From the NCBI GenBank assembly GCA_016712635.1, contig JADJQS010000001.1, positions 284,001 to 348,000 of the forward strand: 64,000 nucleotides of DNA. The letters are read 5' to 3'. Origin of the DNA: Gammaproteobacteria bacterium (lineage in GTDB: Bacteria > Pseudomonadota > Gammaproteobacteria > SZUA-140). Both the position numbers and the translations under genes were made by a program. Below are positions 16,514 to 24,770 of the stretch, piece by piece; position 1 is the first letter of the stretch; every line of letters starts with the position of its first letter. The notes beneath the pieces were generated by a model. That model saw only the letters and a list, made by a program, of their open reading frames with translations, had not been told where the DNA came from and did no database searches.

Positions 16514-17791
16514 TCATACCGATTTGCTGTGCAGCGGGATCACCTCCGCGCCCGCCTTAAGCTGGTCGAGGTAATCGGCCCACTGCTGCATCATTTCCCG
16601 CCTCTCCGCGAGGTATTCTGCGCGGTTATAGCTTGCTCGAGTCTTGTTCCGTTCCTTGTGCGCAAGCTGGCGCTCGATGACATCGAGCCGGTAGCCCATC
16701 TCATTCAACATCGTTGAGGCGGTTGCGCGGAATCCGTGTGCAGAGAATCCAATGCTGTCCTTGCCATTGAAGCCCATACGCTCCAGGGCGCGGTTAAGCG
16801 TCGTGGCCGACATGCACTCCTTCGGGCGCCGGTAGTTCGGGAACAGGAACTCGCGATACCCGGTAAGCTTGAGAAGCTCTTTAATCAGGTCAATGGCGTG
16901 CCTAGACCGGGGCACAATATGCTCCTCGCGCATCTTCATCCTTTCGGCCGGGATGCGCCATTCCGCATGTTCAATATCGATTTCAGCCCACCGCGCTGCA
17001 CGCAGCTCAACCGGTCTGACGAAGGTCAGAATCCCCAAACGCAGCGCAATCACCGTGGTGCTGTAGCCCCCGGACGAATCGAGCTGGGTAAGGAATTTAC
17101 TGATCTCGGCCCGGGAGAGCGGTTTGCGGTGCTCGACCTTTGGGCGATGAATTGAACCTCTCAAAGCGGCTGCCGGGTCATTGTCTGCACGGAGCGTAGC
17201 GACGGCATATCTGAATATGGCCGATACCCACTGACGAATCATCAGGGCGACGGTCTCCGCGCCGCGGCCTTCCACCCGACTGATGATCTCTAGCAGATGC
17301 GCTGCAGTGACTTGCCTGATCGGCAGGTTTCCAATAAAGGGAAACACATCAGCCTCGGTCACATTGATAACCTGGCGCAGGTAAGATGGTGACCACCTCG
17401 CGGATTTCTTCTCAATCCACTCGCGCGCTACCGCCTCGATAGTATTGGCGGCCGCAGCGGCTTGCGCAGCCCTGTGGGCCTTCCGAGTATGGGAAGGGTG
17501 GACGCCCTGCTTGACCAAGCCACGGCAGCGGTCACGCTCCTGGCGGGCCTCTGAGAGGGTGAGACGACCCGAACTCCGCCGCAAGGCCGCATCAGCCTCA
17601 GACTCACCAGGCGGCGCCTGGCAGTAGGCACCAACAGCGAATAGGTTTTCCTTACCCCCGATACGGTATCGGTATCTCCACAGCCTGGAGCCATTCGGCC
17701 GGATCTCGAGCACAAGCCCACCCCCATCGGGTAACTTAATGGGCTTCTCTCCAGGCTTTGTGTTTCGGATTTTCGCGTCGGTCAGGGACAT
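16514..17791 (-). CDS. P4-type tyrosine integrase
   Basis: A 425-residue site-specific recombinase. The N-terminal arm-binding domain (DUF4102-like) begins MSLTDAKIRNTKPGEKPIKL. A SAM-like core-binding domain occupies about residues 120-215. The catalytic domain has Arg in LTFVRPVELRAARW, the HGFRATASTMLNE box (HxxR), H in the LAHKERN segment and the nucleophile Tyr in RASYNRAEYLAERR. All key residues are present, so it should be active. It faces away from the chromosome side, with its start near the backbone boundary. No tRNA gene is found next to it, which is unusual for this family. Confidence 0.93.
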   Translation of the reverse strand: MSLTDAKIRNTKPGEKPIKLPDGGGLVLEIRPNGSRLWRYRYRIGGKENLFAVGAYCQAPPGESEADAALRRSSGRLTLSEARQERDRCRGLVKQGVHPSHTRKAHRAAQAAAAANTIEAVAREWIEKKSARWSPSYLRQVINVTEADVFPFIGNLPIRQVTAAHLLEIISRVEGRGAETVALMIRQWVSAIFRYAVATLRADNDPAAALRGSIHRPKVEHRKPLSRAEISKFLTQLDSSGGYSTTVIALRLGILTFVRPVELRAARWAEIDIEHAEWRIPAERMKMREEHIVPRSRHAIDLIKELLKLTGYREFLFPNYRRPKECMSATTLNRALERMGFNGKDSIGFSAHGFRATASTMLNEMGYRLDVIERQLAHKERNKTRASYNRAEYLAERREMMQQWADYLDQLKAGAEVIPLHSKSV

Positions 17792-17970
17792 TTTGCGGGT
17801 ACCGGGTCTTTGATACCCGCAACGATACCCGCATTAATCGGGGATGACAATGGACAATGATAGACAGTTTTGGACTATAAGACCTTGTTTAACAAAGGAA
17901 GACTTGCCTTAATAGACGACTATGGACCTCTATGGATAGCGATGTTTATTTTCGATCATCAGCAACATGA

Positions 17971-18780
17971 TTAGGTCTTCCCGCCCCGTCGAACCCGCAT
18001 CATACCGCGCCGCCCGCGGCGGTTAAACGCCCGCCGCGCGCCCCATCCCAGCAGCGCCAGCGCGGCCAGGGCGCCGTCGGCACCGCCGCTGTCGTCCCGG
18101 GACAAGGCGCCTGTGCTTGTGTCGGTGCCTTCATACAGATACTCCAGTCCGCGGATGTCATCGTCCTGCAGAGTGTCGATGTCGCTGATGCGTGAATTCA
18201 TGATCGCCGTCACTGCCTGGTCCGCATCATCAGGATGCTCCAGGCCGAGCGCGTGCCCGAGTTCATGGACGAAGACGCGGTGAAAATCATACTGACCGCT
18301 GACCAGGGGCCCGTCGCGGTGCGCCAGCCAGGGCTGGCGCCCGGAGTTCACGATGATATCGGCGTCGCTGATCTCCCAGCGGCCGTTCCTCCGGGTGTGG
18401 GTAATGAGCGTGACGGCCAGGGTGTCGCCGAAGTTGCTGCCGTCGCAGCTCGTCGCCCTCCAGCCGGCGGCATTGACGCCGTCGCTGGTGTCGCAGGGCT
18501 GCGCCGCCGCCGTCCCGGCGCGGTACTGCAGAGGTGTGCCGACCGAGTTCCATTCCGACTGCATGGCCTCGATGGCGCTGTCCCGGTATGTGTCCTCGAA
18601 ATTCAGCGTCATCGCCACCTCGACCTCGTCGGCTGGCCAGACGATCGGGCTTCCCTCGGTCTGCAGTGGCTGCGGGTTACCGACACCGGCATCGGGCTGC
18701 CCGAAGAAGGCGTATGCCTGCGCCGCCGCCGGCGTGACGGACAACAGCAGCGCGCAGCCGAGCAAGACGGCTTTCCTCAT
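17971..18780 (-). CDS. Secreted matrixin-type metalloprotease with C-terminal sorting tail
   Basis: A 269-residue protein with a signal peptide (about 1-23). The zinc site HELGHALGLEH is at residues 172-182 and a Met-turn AIMN at 192-195, which together define a matrixin/metzincin protease. The tail from about residue 231 has a GG pair, a short hydrophobic stretch (GALAALALLGWG) and a cluster of Arg, resembling GlyGly-CTERM tails processed by rhombosortase. An exported or surface-attached protease is inferred. Its start overlaps the stop of the upstream secreted protein gene (ATGA), so the two are coupled. It is the first backbone gene beside the integrase. Confidence 0.85.
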   Translation of the reverse strand: MRKAVLLGCALLLSVTPAAAQAYAFFGQPDAGVGNPQPLQTEGSPIVWPADEVEVAMTLNFEDTYRDSAIEAMQSEWNSVGTPLQYRAGTAAAQPCDTSDGVNAAGWRATSCDGSNFGDTLAVTLITHTRRNGRWEISDADIIVNSGRQPWLAHRDGPLVSGQYDFHRVFVHELGHALGLEHPDDADQAVTAIMNSRISDIDTLQDDDIRGLEYLYEGTDTSTGALSRDDSGGADGALAALALLGWGARRAFNRRGRRGMMRVRRGGKT

Positions 18781-19349
18781 GGCGCGGGGGACAGCTCCGT
18801 GGCGGGCATCTGTTCCCGGATGCGTGCGGTGAATTCCTCCAGGGTCGGCTGTGACGGCAGGACGAGGGCGCGCACGACCAGGCTGTCGCGCCGGTCCGCG
18901 CGCAGGACACGCTGCTGGCCGTCCGGATCAGTCAGCACCCGGTACAGACCCTGATAGGCTCCGACCAGGGGTATCAGCTCGCTCCGGTTGCCACGCACGA
19001 ACAGCACGTAGCGCCCGCCCTTGACGAGCTGCGGCATCCCGGGATAGGTCTGTGCCGTGTCACCCACGATTCCGCCCGGCAGGATCAGTTCAAAGGGCAC
19101 CGACGGCACCTCTCCCTTGATCAGCTCGAGATCGACCAGGTTCACCGTGGTGGATATGGTCCTTGCGTCCGCTGACCAGGCGCTGCGCGCGCCGTCGACG
19201 GTCCCCACCACGATCAGCTCGGCCTGCTGGACCAGCTCCGGAAACGCGCGCTGGACCACGGTCAGGGCCTGCGCACCCGCCGCCGACAACAGGGTGATCA
19301 GGGCCAGCATTCCCCCGGCCACACGCCTGAAGGTCTGGATTTGATTCAT
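18777..19349 (-). CDS. Secreted partner protein of the matrixin
   Basis: A 190-residue protein starting at ATG 19349, with a signal peptide (RRVAGGMLALITLLSAAGAQA). The mature part is a strand-rich domain with ELIVVGTVDGARSAW and KGGRYVLFVRG segments. I recognise no named family. The stop overlaps the protease start, so the products are probably made together; chaperone, inhibitor or substrate are all possible. Upstream, 19,350-19,557 holds no gene. Confidence 0.65.
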   Translation of the reverse strand: MNQIQTFRRVAGGMLALITLLSAAGAQALTVVQRAFPELVQQAELIVVGTVDGARSAWSADARTISTTVNLVDLELIKGEVPSVPFELILPGGIVGDTAQTYPGMPQLVKGGRYVLFVRGNRSELIPLVGAYQGLYRVLTDPDGQQRVLRADRRDSLVVRALVLPSQPTLEEFTARIREQMPATELSPAP

Positions 19350-19557
19350 ATTCTGGACTGCCTTCAACAAGATGCGGGCCACGGCCGCTGTCGGCACTGC
19401 TCCGCCGGGTTTCCGCCTGATCTTATCCTATATGGACCGGGGGACGGCGCAATAATTCCCGCCGCGGCGCGGCCCGGGGGCTGGTCCGCCTCACCTGACA
19501 CTGAGACGGGAGATTACCACGCCGGGTGCCCCGGACCCGCGGAACGCGGCGGCCGTT

Positions 19558-21036
19558 TCACTTCAGCCCGGTCCCGACCAGCGATACCGCACGGAACATG
19601 GCGCGCCCCTTGTTCATGGTCTCCTCCCATTCGAGGGCGGGGACGGAATCGGCGACGATGCCGGCGCCGGCCTGGATGTGCAGGCGACCGTCCTTGATCA
19701 CCGCGGTGCGGATCGCGATCGCGGTGTCCATGTTGCCGTTCCAGCCGATGTAGCCAACGGCGCCCGCATAGATGCCGCGCTTGAGCGGCTCGAGTTCGTC
19801 GATGATCTCCATCGCGCGCACCTTCGGCGCGCCCGACACCGTGCCGGCCGGAAACGTCGCGCGCAGCACGTCGATCGCCGACAGGCCGGGCGCAACGCGC
19901 CCACGACATTGGAGACGATGTGCATCACATGGGAGTAGCGCTCGATCACCATGCGCTCGGTCACGCGCACGCTGCCGGTCTGTGCCACGCGGCCGACGTC
20001 GTTGCGGCCGAGGTCGATCAGCATCAGATGCTCGGCGCGCTCCTTCGGATCGGCCAGCAGTTCCCGTTCCAGCGCCAGGTCCTTGTCCCCGTTTGCGCCG
20101 CGCGGCCGTGTGCCGGCGATCGGGCGCACGGTCACCTCGCCGTCCTCCAGGCGCACCAGGATCTCCGGCGAGGAGCCGACGATGTGGAAATCCTTCAGGT
20201 TGAGGTAATACATGTAGGGCGAGGGGTTGAGGATGCGCAGTCCGCGGTACAGGTCGAGCGGGGCGGCGCGGAACGGCACCGTCAGGCGCTGCGACAGCAC
20301 CACCTGCATCAGGTCGCCGTCGACGATGTAGCGCTTGCGCGCTCCACCCCGCCTCGAACCCGGCGCGGGTGAACTCCGACACGAAGTCCTCTTCACCGAC
20401 CGCGAAGGTGGCGGATGGCGTCAGGTCGCGCGTCACCGCCTGGCGCAGCCGCGCCTCCAGCCGGTCCAGCTCGCGCTCGGCCTCGGTCAGCGACGTCACG
20501 GCGCCCGGGTCCGCGTACAGCACGATGTAGAGCTTGCCCGCCAGATTGTCGAACACCACGACGCGTTCGCTCAGCATGAGCAGGATGTCCGGCGTGCCCA
20601 GCGTGTCGCGTCCCGGACACTCGGCCAGCCGGGGTTCGATGTAACGCACCGTATCGTAGGAAAAGTAACCGACCAGGCCGCCGCTGAAGCGCGGCAGGCC
20701 GGCGATCTCCGGCACCCGGTACGCGGCGCGGAACGACTCGATCCAGGCCAGCGGGTCGACCGCCTCCTCGCGGTGTGTCTCGCGGCCGTCGGTCTCGATC
20801 GTGACGGTGTGCCCGCCGACGCGCACCACGGTGCGGCAGGGCAGACCGATGATGGAATAGCGGCCCCACTTTTCGCCGCCCTGGACGGACTCAAAGAGAT
20901 AGGTATAGGGCTGGTCGGCGAGCTTGAGGTAGGTGCTGAGGGGTGTGTCGAGGTCGGCCAGGACCTCGCGCATCACCGGTATGCGGGTGTAGCCCTGGGC
21001 ACGCAGGGCCGCGAATGTTTCAGGCGTCATAATCAT
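19558..21036 (-). CDS. trpE: Anthranilate synthase component I, three single-base gaps as sequenced
   Basis: TrpE makes anthranilate from chorismate and glutamine in tryptophan synthesis. The protein begins MIMTPETFAALRAQGY and matches through FVSEFTRAGFEAG. Then the frame is lost near 20,345, where two bases are missing close together. A second frame gives KRYIVDGDLMQVVLSQRL, IAGTRPRG and LIDLGRNDVGR. Near 19,885 a third base is missing, and the original frame resumes with GLSAIDVLRATFPAGTVSGAPK and GYIGWNGNMDTAIAIRT. The three gaps add to a whole codon, so both ends lie in one frame. All catalytic regions are present across frames, so sequencing error is the best explanation. It follows gph and rpe; no trpG follows. 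Confidence 0.88.
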   Translation of the reverse strand: MIMTPETFAALRAQGYTRIPVMREVLADLDTPLSTYLKLADQPYTYLFESVQGGEKWGRYSIIGLPCRTVVRVGGHTVTIETDGRETHREEAVDPLAWIESFRAAYRVPEIAGLPRFSGGLVGYFSYDTVRYIEPRLAECPGRDTLGTPDILLMLSERVVVFDNLAGKLYIVLYADPGAVTSLTEAERELDRLEARLRQAVTRDLTPSATFAVGEEDFVSEFTRAGFEAGWSAQALHRRRRPDAGGAVAAPDGAVPRRPARPVPRTAHPQPLALHVLPQPEGFPHRRLLAGDPGAPGGRRGDRAPDRRHTAARRKRGQGPGAGTGTAGRSEGARRASDADRPRPQRRRPRGTDRQRARDRAHGDRALLPCDAHRLQCRGRVAPGLSAIDVLRATFPAGTVSGAPKVRAMEIIDELEPLKRGIYAGAVGYIGWNGNMDTAIAIRTAVIKDGRLHIQAGAGIVADSVPALEWEETMNKGRAMFRAVSLVGTGLK

Positions 21037-21068
21037 GGCCGGGGCATGGCGTGACGCGCCGGCGCCGC

Positions 21069-21752
21069 TTACAGGGATTCCAGCAACTCGCGCAGTTCAA
21101 GCAGCGAGCCTATGACGGCATCCGGCGCGGCATCGCGGATATCCATGCCGTGATTGTATCCGTAATTGACGCAGACCACCTTGAATCCGGCGGCGCGCGC
21201 CGCCTCCACGTCATTGATCGAATCGCCCACCATGAGCGATTCCCCGGGCGCAACCCCCAGGACCTTCGCCGCGTGCAGCAGCGGGGCCGGATGCGGCTTC
21301 TTCTCCGCCAGGGTATCTCCGCTGATCACGGCCTGGAAGCGCTCGCGCAGGCCGAGCTGCAGCAGCAGCGGTTCGGTAAAGCGCGCGGGCTTGTTGGTGA
21401 CGCAGCCGAGACGGTAGCCGGCGCGATCGAGATACTCGACGCCTTCCATCACCCCCGGGAACGGACGGCTGTAGGTGCAGACGTCGCGCGCGTAGGCCTC
21501 GAGGAAGATCGGATAGGCGCGGCGGTAGAGCCCTTCGTCCGGCTCGCCGTCGTAGGCATTGACCAGGGCGCGCCGCACCAGCCGCTCGGCGCCGTTGCCG
21601 ATCCACTCGCGCACGCGCGACTCACCGCGCTCCGGCAGGCCGATCTCGCGCATCATGACGTCGACCGCATGGGCGAGGTCCGGCACGCTGTCCACCAGGG
21701 TGCCGTCGAGATCGATCAAGACCATCCGCGGCCGCGCCGCCAGTCCATGCAT
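21069..21752 (-). CDS. gph: Phosphoglycolate phosphatase
   Basis: A 227-residue HAD-family phosphatase. Motif I DLDGTLVDS carries the nucleophile Asp. Motif II is in GCVTNKP, motif III is the Lys in LAEKKPHPAP, and motif IV is MVGDSINDVEAARAAG. Gph removes phosphate from 2-phosphoglycolate formed in DNA repair or by Rubisco. Length and the rpe-gph-trpE order are as in pseudomonads and relatives. The gene lies 33 bases downstream of rpe and upstream of trpE in one transcription unit. Confidence 0.93.
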   Translation of the reverse strand: MHGLAARPRMVLIDLDGTLVDSVPDLAHAVDVMMREIGLPERGESRVREWIGNGAERLVRRALVNAYDGEPDEGLYRRAYPIFLEAYARDVCTYSRPFPGVMEGVEYLDRAGYRLGCVTNKPARFTEPLLLQLGLRERFQAVISGDTLAEKKPHPAPLLHAAKVLGVAPGESLMVGDSINDVEAARAAGFKVVCVNYGYNHGMDIRDAAPDAVIGSLLELRELLESL

Positions 21753-21785
21753 GGGATATCGTCTCGCGTGGATGGCGCGGCCGGG

Positions 21786-22459
21786 TCAGCGCCGCGCCTT
21801 GGCGAGCTCGGCGCGCATCGCGTCGATGGTCGCCTTGTAGTCCGGCGTGCTGAAGATGGCCGAACCGGCGACGAATGTGTCCGCCCCCGCTTCGGCGATG
21901 GCGCGGATGTTGTCCACCTTCACCCCGCCGTCGATCTCGAGCCGGATGTCGCGCCCGCTCGCATCGATGATCTTGCGCGCCTCACGCAGCTTGTCGAGCG
22001 CCGCCGGGATGAAGCTCTGGCCGCCGAAGCCCGGGTTGACCGACATCAGCAGGACCATGTCGATCTTGTCGATCACGTATTTCAGGTAGTCGAGCGGCGT
22101 CGCCGGGTTGAACACCAGGCCGGCCTTGCACTTGCAGTCGCGAATGAGCTGCAGGGTGCGGTCGACATGCTCGCTCGCCTCGGGGTGGAAGGTGATATAG
22201 CTGGCCCCGGCCTTGGCGAAATCCGGGACGATGCGATCGACCGGTTTCACCATCAGGTGCACGTCGATCTCGGCGGTGACCCGTGCTTGCGCAGGGCCTC
22301 GCAGATGAGCGGCCCGATGGTCAGGTTGGGGACGTAATGATTGTCCATGACATCGAAGTGCACGATGTCGGCGCCCGCCTTCAGCACGGTGGTGACCTCC
22401 TCGCCCAGGCGGGCGAAATCAGCCGACAGGATCGAAGGGGCGATGACGTAGTTCTTCAT
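21786..22459 (-). CDS. rpe: Ribulose-phosphate 3-epimerase, one frameshift as sequenced
   Basis: Rpe interconverts ribulose-5-phosphate and xylulose-5-phosphate. The start at 22459 gives APSILSADFARLGEE and continues to ICEALRKHG. Near 22,280 one G is missing from GGG; the other frame then reads EIDVHLMVKPVDR, VNPGFGGQSFIP and EIDGGVKVDN to the stop. Repaired length is about 224 residues, normal for the family. This is a central-metabolism gene, so the break is almost certainly an error. First gene of the rpe-gph-trpE unit. Confidence 0.9.
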
Positions 22460-22578
22460 GGAATGCCTCTGTTAGCAAACTGGCTGCGGAGCAGGGTTAA
22501 CACTTTACCCGAATGCGGGAAACTTATCACGCCGCGGGTGAAACGGAAACGCGAGGGTGGACGGTCGCCCGGAAATGC

Positions 22579-22616
22579 AGCGGGGCGGGGGCCCGCACCG
22601 GGCCGCGTGCCCCGCT
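22579..22616 (-). terminator. GC-rich hairpin ending the act operon
   Basis: The outer arms AGCGGGGC and GCCCCGCT are perfectly complementary, and an inner stem GGCCCG/CGGGCC forms around a three-base loop. It starts nine bases after the actF stop on the minus strand, where the operon should end. The following bases are only weakly T-rich, so termination may be partial. Confidence 0.6.
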
Positions 22617-22624
22617 CAATGGTC

Positions 22625-23665
22625 TCAGGCGCGGACGAGGCCGTACTTCTGCAGCGTGCGCTGCACCGCCCACCAGCAGACGCCGATGATCGCCAGCGTC
22701 ACCACGATGTCGAACATCGAGGTCATCGGCAGGTGATAGTACTGGCTGTCCACCGAGCCGGCGATCCAGGTGTAGCGCTCGAGCCAGGTGCCGACCACGA
22801 TGAAGCAGGCGACCAGCGTGATGATGACCGGATTGTGGCGGTTGGGCGTGATGGCCAGCGTGCAGAACGGAATGATGAACTTGAAGGTCAGGAACGTCCA
22901 CCACAGCGGGCCGAAGCCCTCCAGCATCATACTCTGGTAGCGGTGCGTCTCCTCCGGCAGGCGGCCGTACCACATGATCAGGTACTGGGTGAAATAGAGA
23001 TAGGTCCACAGGATGGTCATCGCCAGCATGAACTGCGCCATGTAGTTGAAGATGTAATGCTGGAACGGCGCCGTCAGCTTGCCCGAACGGTTGATGAAAA
23101 ACAGGAATATGGTGAAGAAGCCGAGGAACATGTGGAAATTGCTCTGGAAATGATAGGCGCCGTAGCTCGCGCTGTGCCAGCCGGGCATCTGCGTCATTTC
23201 GAAGTCCCAGGCCACCATGGATCCGTAAATGAAATAGGCGAACGGGATCAGCAGCGCGATATTGCGGAAACGGCGCTGTGCCGCGTATGAGCTGTCGATC
23301 TCGCTCTGGTGCTGGTACTTGATGAACAGGCCGTAGAGGATCACCACCGCGATGAAGCCGCCGATCTCGCGCAGCACCAGGAAGGTGTAATTGTGCCAGC
23401 CGTTCAGGTGGTGCCCCTCGTCGTGGGCGTGGGCCATCCACTGGAAGGTGGCCTCGCCGTTCGCGAGGAGGATCAGCAGCAGCACGCCCGCGATGGGGAA
23501 CAGCACGGCGAAGGCGCAGGCCAGCTTGCGGACCTGGAAGCGCCATTTCCCGTTGACCAGGTGCAGCACCGAGGACAGGGTCACACCGCCGAGCGCGATG
23601 TAAAGCGTCATCAGGAAGTTCGTCGTCAGTATCGACCAGCTGCCAAAATCTTCTGCGTTCGCCAT
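22625..23665 (-). CDS. actF: Alternative complex III subunit ActF (NrfD/PsrC-like)
   Basis: A 346-residue integral membrane protein with about ten hydrophobic segments, built like ActC but shorter. In alternative complex III, ActC and ActF are the two large NrfD-like membrane subunits; ActC is usually taken to hold the quinol site. Features include GWHSASYGAYHFQSNFHMFLGF and a C-terminal VVGTWLERYTW. It is the last gene of the operon, 29 bases after actE, with a GAGGCGGGG ribosome binding site. Confidence 0.88.
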   Translation of the reverse strand: MANAEDFGSWSILTTNFLMTLYIALGGVTLSSVLHLVNGKWRFQVRKLACAFAVLFPIAGVLLLILLANGEATFQWMAHAHDEGHHLNGWHNYTFLVLREIGGFIAVVILYGLFIKYQHQSEIDSSYAAQRRFRNIALLIPFAYFIYGSMVAWDFEMTQMPGWHSASYGAYHFQSNFHMFLGFFTIFLFFINRSGKLTAPFQHYIFNYMAQFMLAMTILWTYLYFTQYLIMWYGRLPEETHRYQSMMLEGFGPLWWTFLTFKFIIPFCTLAITPNRHNPVIITLVACFIVVGTWLERYTWIAGSVDSQYYHLPMTSMFDIVVTLAIIGVCWWAVQRTLQKYGLVRA

Positions 23666-23694
23666 CCCCGCCTCTCGTATTCTGTCGTTGAGAC

Positions 23695-24246
23695 CTATTG
23701 CGCCGCCGCCGTCCGGGTCGGCTCGGCCGCGGCGTCCTGCACCAGCTGGTGGCGCACGTAACTGACGACCTGCCAGCGTTCTTCCACGGACAGGTCGTTG
23801 GAGCCGCGCCCGTCCTCACGGGCCTGCGGCTTGCCGTACGCCGGCATGATGTAGCTGCCGAAGGTGATGGTGCCCCAGATCCATCCCTCGGTCAGGGTCT
23901 TTTGCACGTAATCGTCCACCAGGGGTATCGCGCCGATCTTGCTCGCGACCGGAGAGTCCGCCTTGCCGGTCAGGCCGTGGCAGGCGGCGCAGTAGATCCG
24001 GAACAGCGTGCGGCCCTGCGCCAGATTGGCGGCGGTCGGCTGGATCGGGCTGGTGAGCGGCTTGGCCTCATCGCGGTTAGCCACCTCGGTGGCGATGCCG
24101 CCGACCGGCACCGACCGCTGCGGGAAGGCGCGCATCTCGCCCTCCTGCGGCTTGATGCTGGGCTGGTTCACCATGTCGGTCGACCACGGCCAGGCCCATG
24201 CCGCGACCGGAAACAACGCTGCCGCAACCGCCATCCTGTATTTCAT
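23695..24246 (-). CDS. actE: Alternative complex III monohaem cytochrome c subunit ActE
   Basis: A 183-residue exported cytochrome c. Signal sequence MKYRMAVAAALFPVAAWAW; one haem site CAACHG; a distal Met candidate in SYIMPAYG. ActE is thought to pass electrons from the pentahaem subunit side to the terminal oxidase or a soluble carrier. The start ATG 24246 overlaps the actD stop (ATGA). A longer frame upstream is not protein-like and is excluded. Confidence 0.9.
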   Translation of the reverse strand: MKYRMAVAAALFPVAAWAWPWSTDMVNQPSIKPQEGEMRAFPQRSVPVGGIATEVANRDEAKPLTSPIQPTAANLAQGRTLFRIYCAACHGLTGKADSPVASKIGAIPLVDDYVQKTLTEGWIWGTITFGSYIMPAYGKPQAREDGRGSNDLSVEERWQVVSYVRHQLVQDAAAEPTRTAAAQ

Positions 24247-24770
24247 TGGATAACCTCTTCCCGAATCTCGAGCGCCTGATGCTGGCGGAACAGCTTCTTG
24301 ATCGGCTCGACGTATTTCTCTTCCAGCTCCATCTCGATGCCGACCTGGTCCAGGCTGACCTTCTCGCTGTACAGGCTCTTGCGCTTGCGCAGCAGACGCG
24401 CGCCGATCAGCAGGCCGGACAGGGTGAACAGCACGCTGAACAGGATCAGCATCTCGTAGGTGAGGACGATGTTGGATGGCAGCGGTATCACCGGCTTGCC
24501 GCCCTGCGGCTGCACGGTGAAGTTCGCCTGCGCCGACGCCAGGAACAGGAACCCGAAGGTTGATCCGCACAGGGCGCCGATGAGGGTGAACTTCGGCACG
24601 TGCGCCGGCCGTTCACCCAGCACCTCCTCGATCTCGGGATGCTCGATCGGCGAGATCACCGTCACGTCGTCGACGGACACCCCCGGCACCTTGTAATGGC
24701 GGATGTCCGATATGGCGGCGAAGGCCTCGTCGAAATTGGAAAACAACGCCAGGATGCGCGATTTCTTCAT
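24243..24770 (-). CDS. actD: Alternative complex III subunit ActD (DUF3341)
   Basis: A 175-residue protein. The N-terminal domain (SRILALFSNFDEAFAAISDIR) is ferredoxin-like, followed by two membrane helices (about 65-83 and 100-122) with a polar C-terminal helix (VEPIKKLFRQHQALEI). This is the DUF3341 family, found with ActC in alternative complex III and related enzymes. The start overlaps the actC stop by four bases. Confidence 0.9.
   Translation of the reverse strand: MKKSRILALFSNFDEAFAAISDIRHYKVPGVSVDDVTVISPIEHPEIEEVLGERPAHVPKFTLIGALCGSTFGFLFLASAQANFTVQPQGGKPVIPLPSNIVLTYEMLILFSVLFTLSGLLIGARLLRKRKSLYSEKVSLDQVGIEMELEEKYVEPIKKLFRQHQALEIREEVIQ

Larger units (their letters stand above)
1..17960. 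mobile_element. Integrated accessory region (left end outside window)
   Basis: This stretch is visibly richer in A+T than the backbone and is full of unassigned small genes, an integron cassette array, a replication module and a terminal tyrosine integrase. The right boundary is placed just beyond the integrase start, where high-GC housekeeping genes begin. No structural phage or conjugation genes are seen. The left boundary and matching attachment repeat are not in the window, so the region may be one element or several nested ones. Confidence 0.75.

Noticed and set aside
17792..17970. tRNA gene as integration target
   Set aside because: I looked for a cloverleaf and a TTCGA-type T-loop on both strands and found none.
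19558..21036. trpE as a true pseudogene
   Set aside because: All conserved regions are intact across frames and the gaps are single bases that sum to one codon; neighbouring rpe shows the same type of error.
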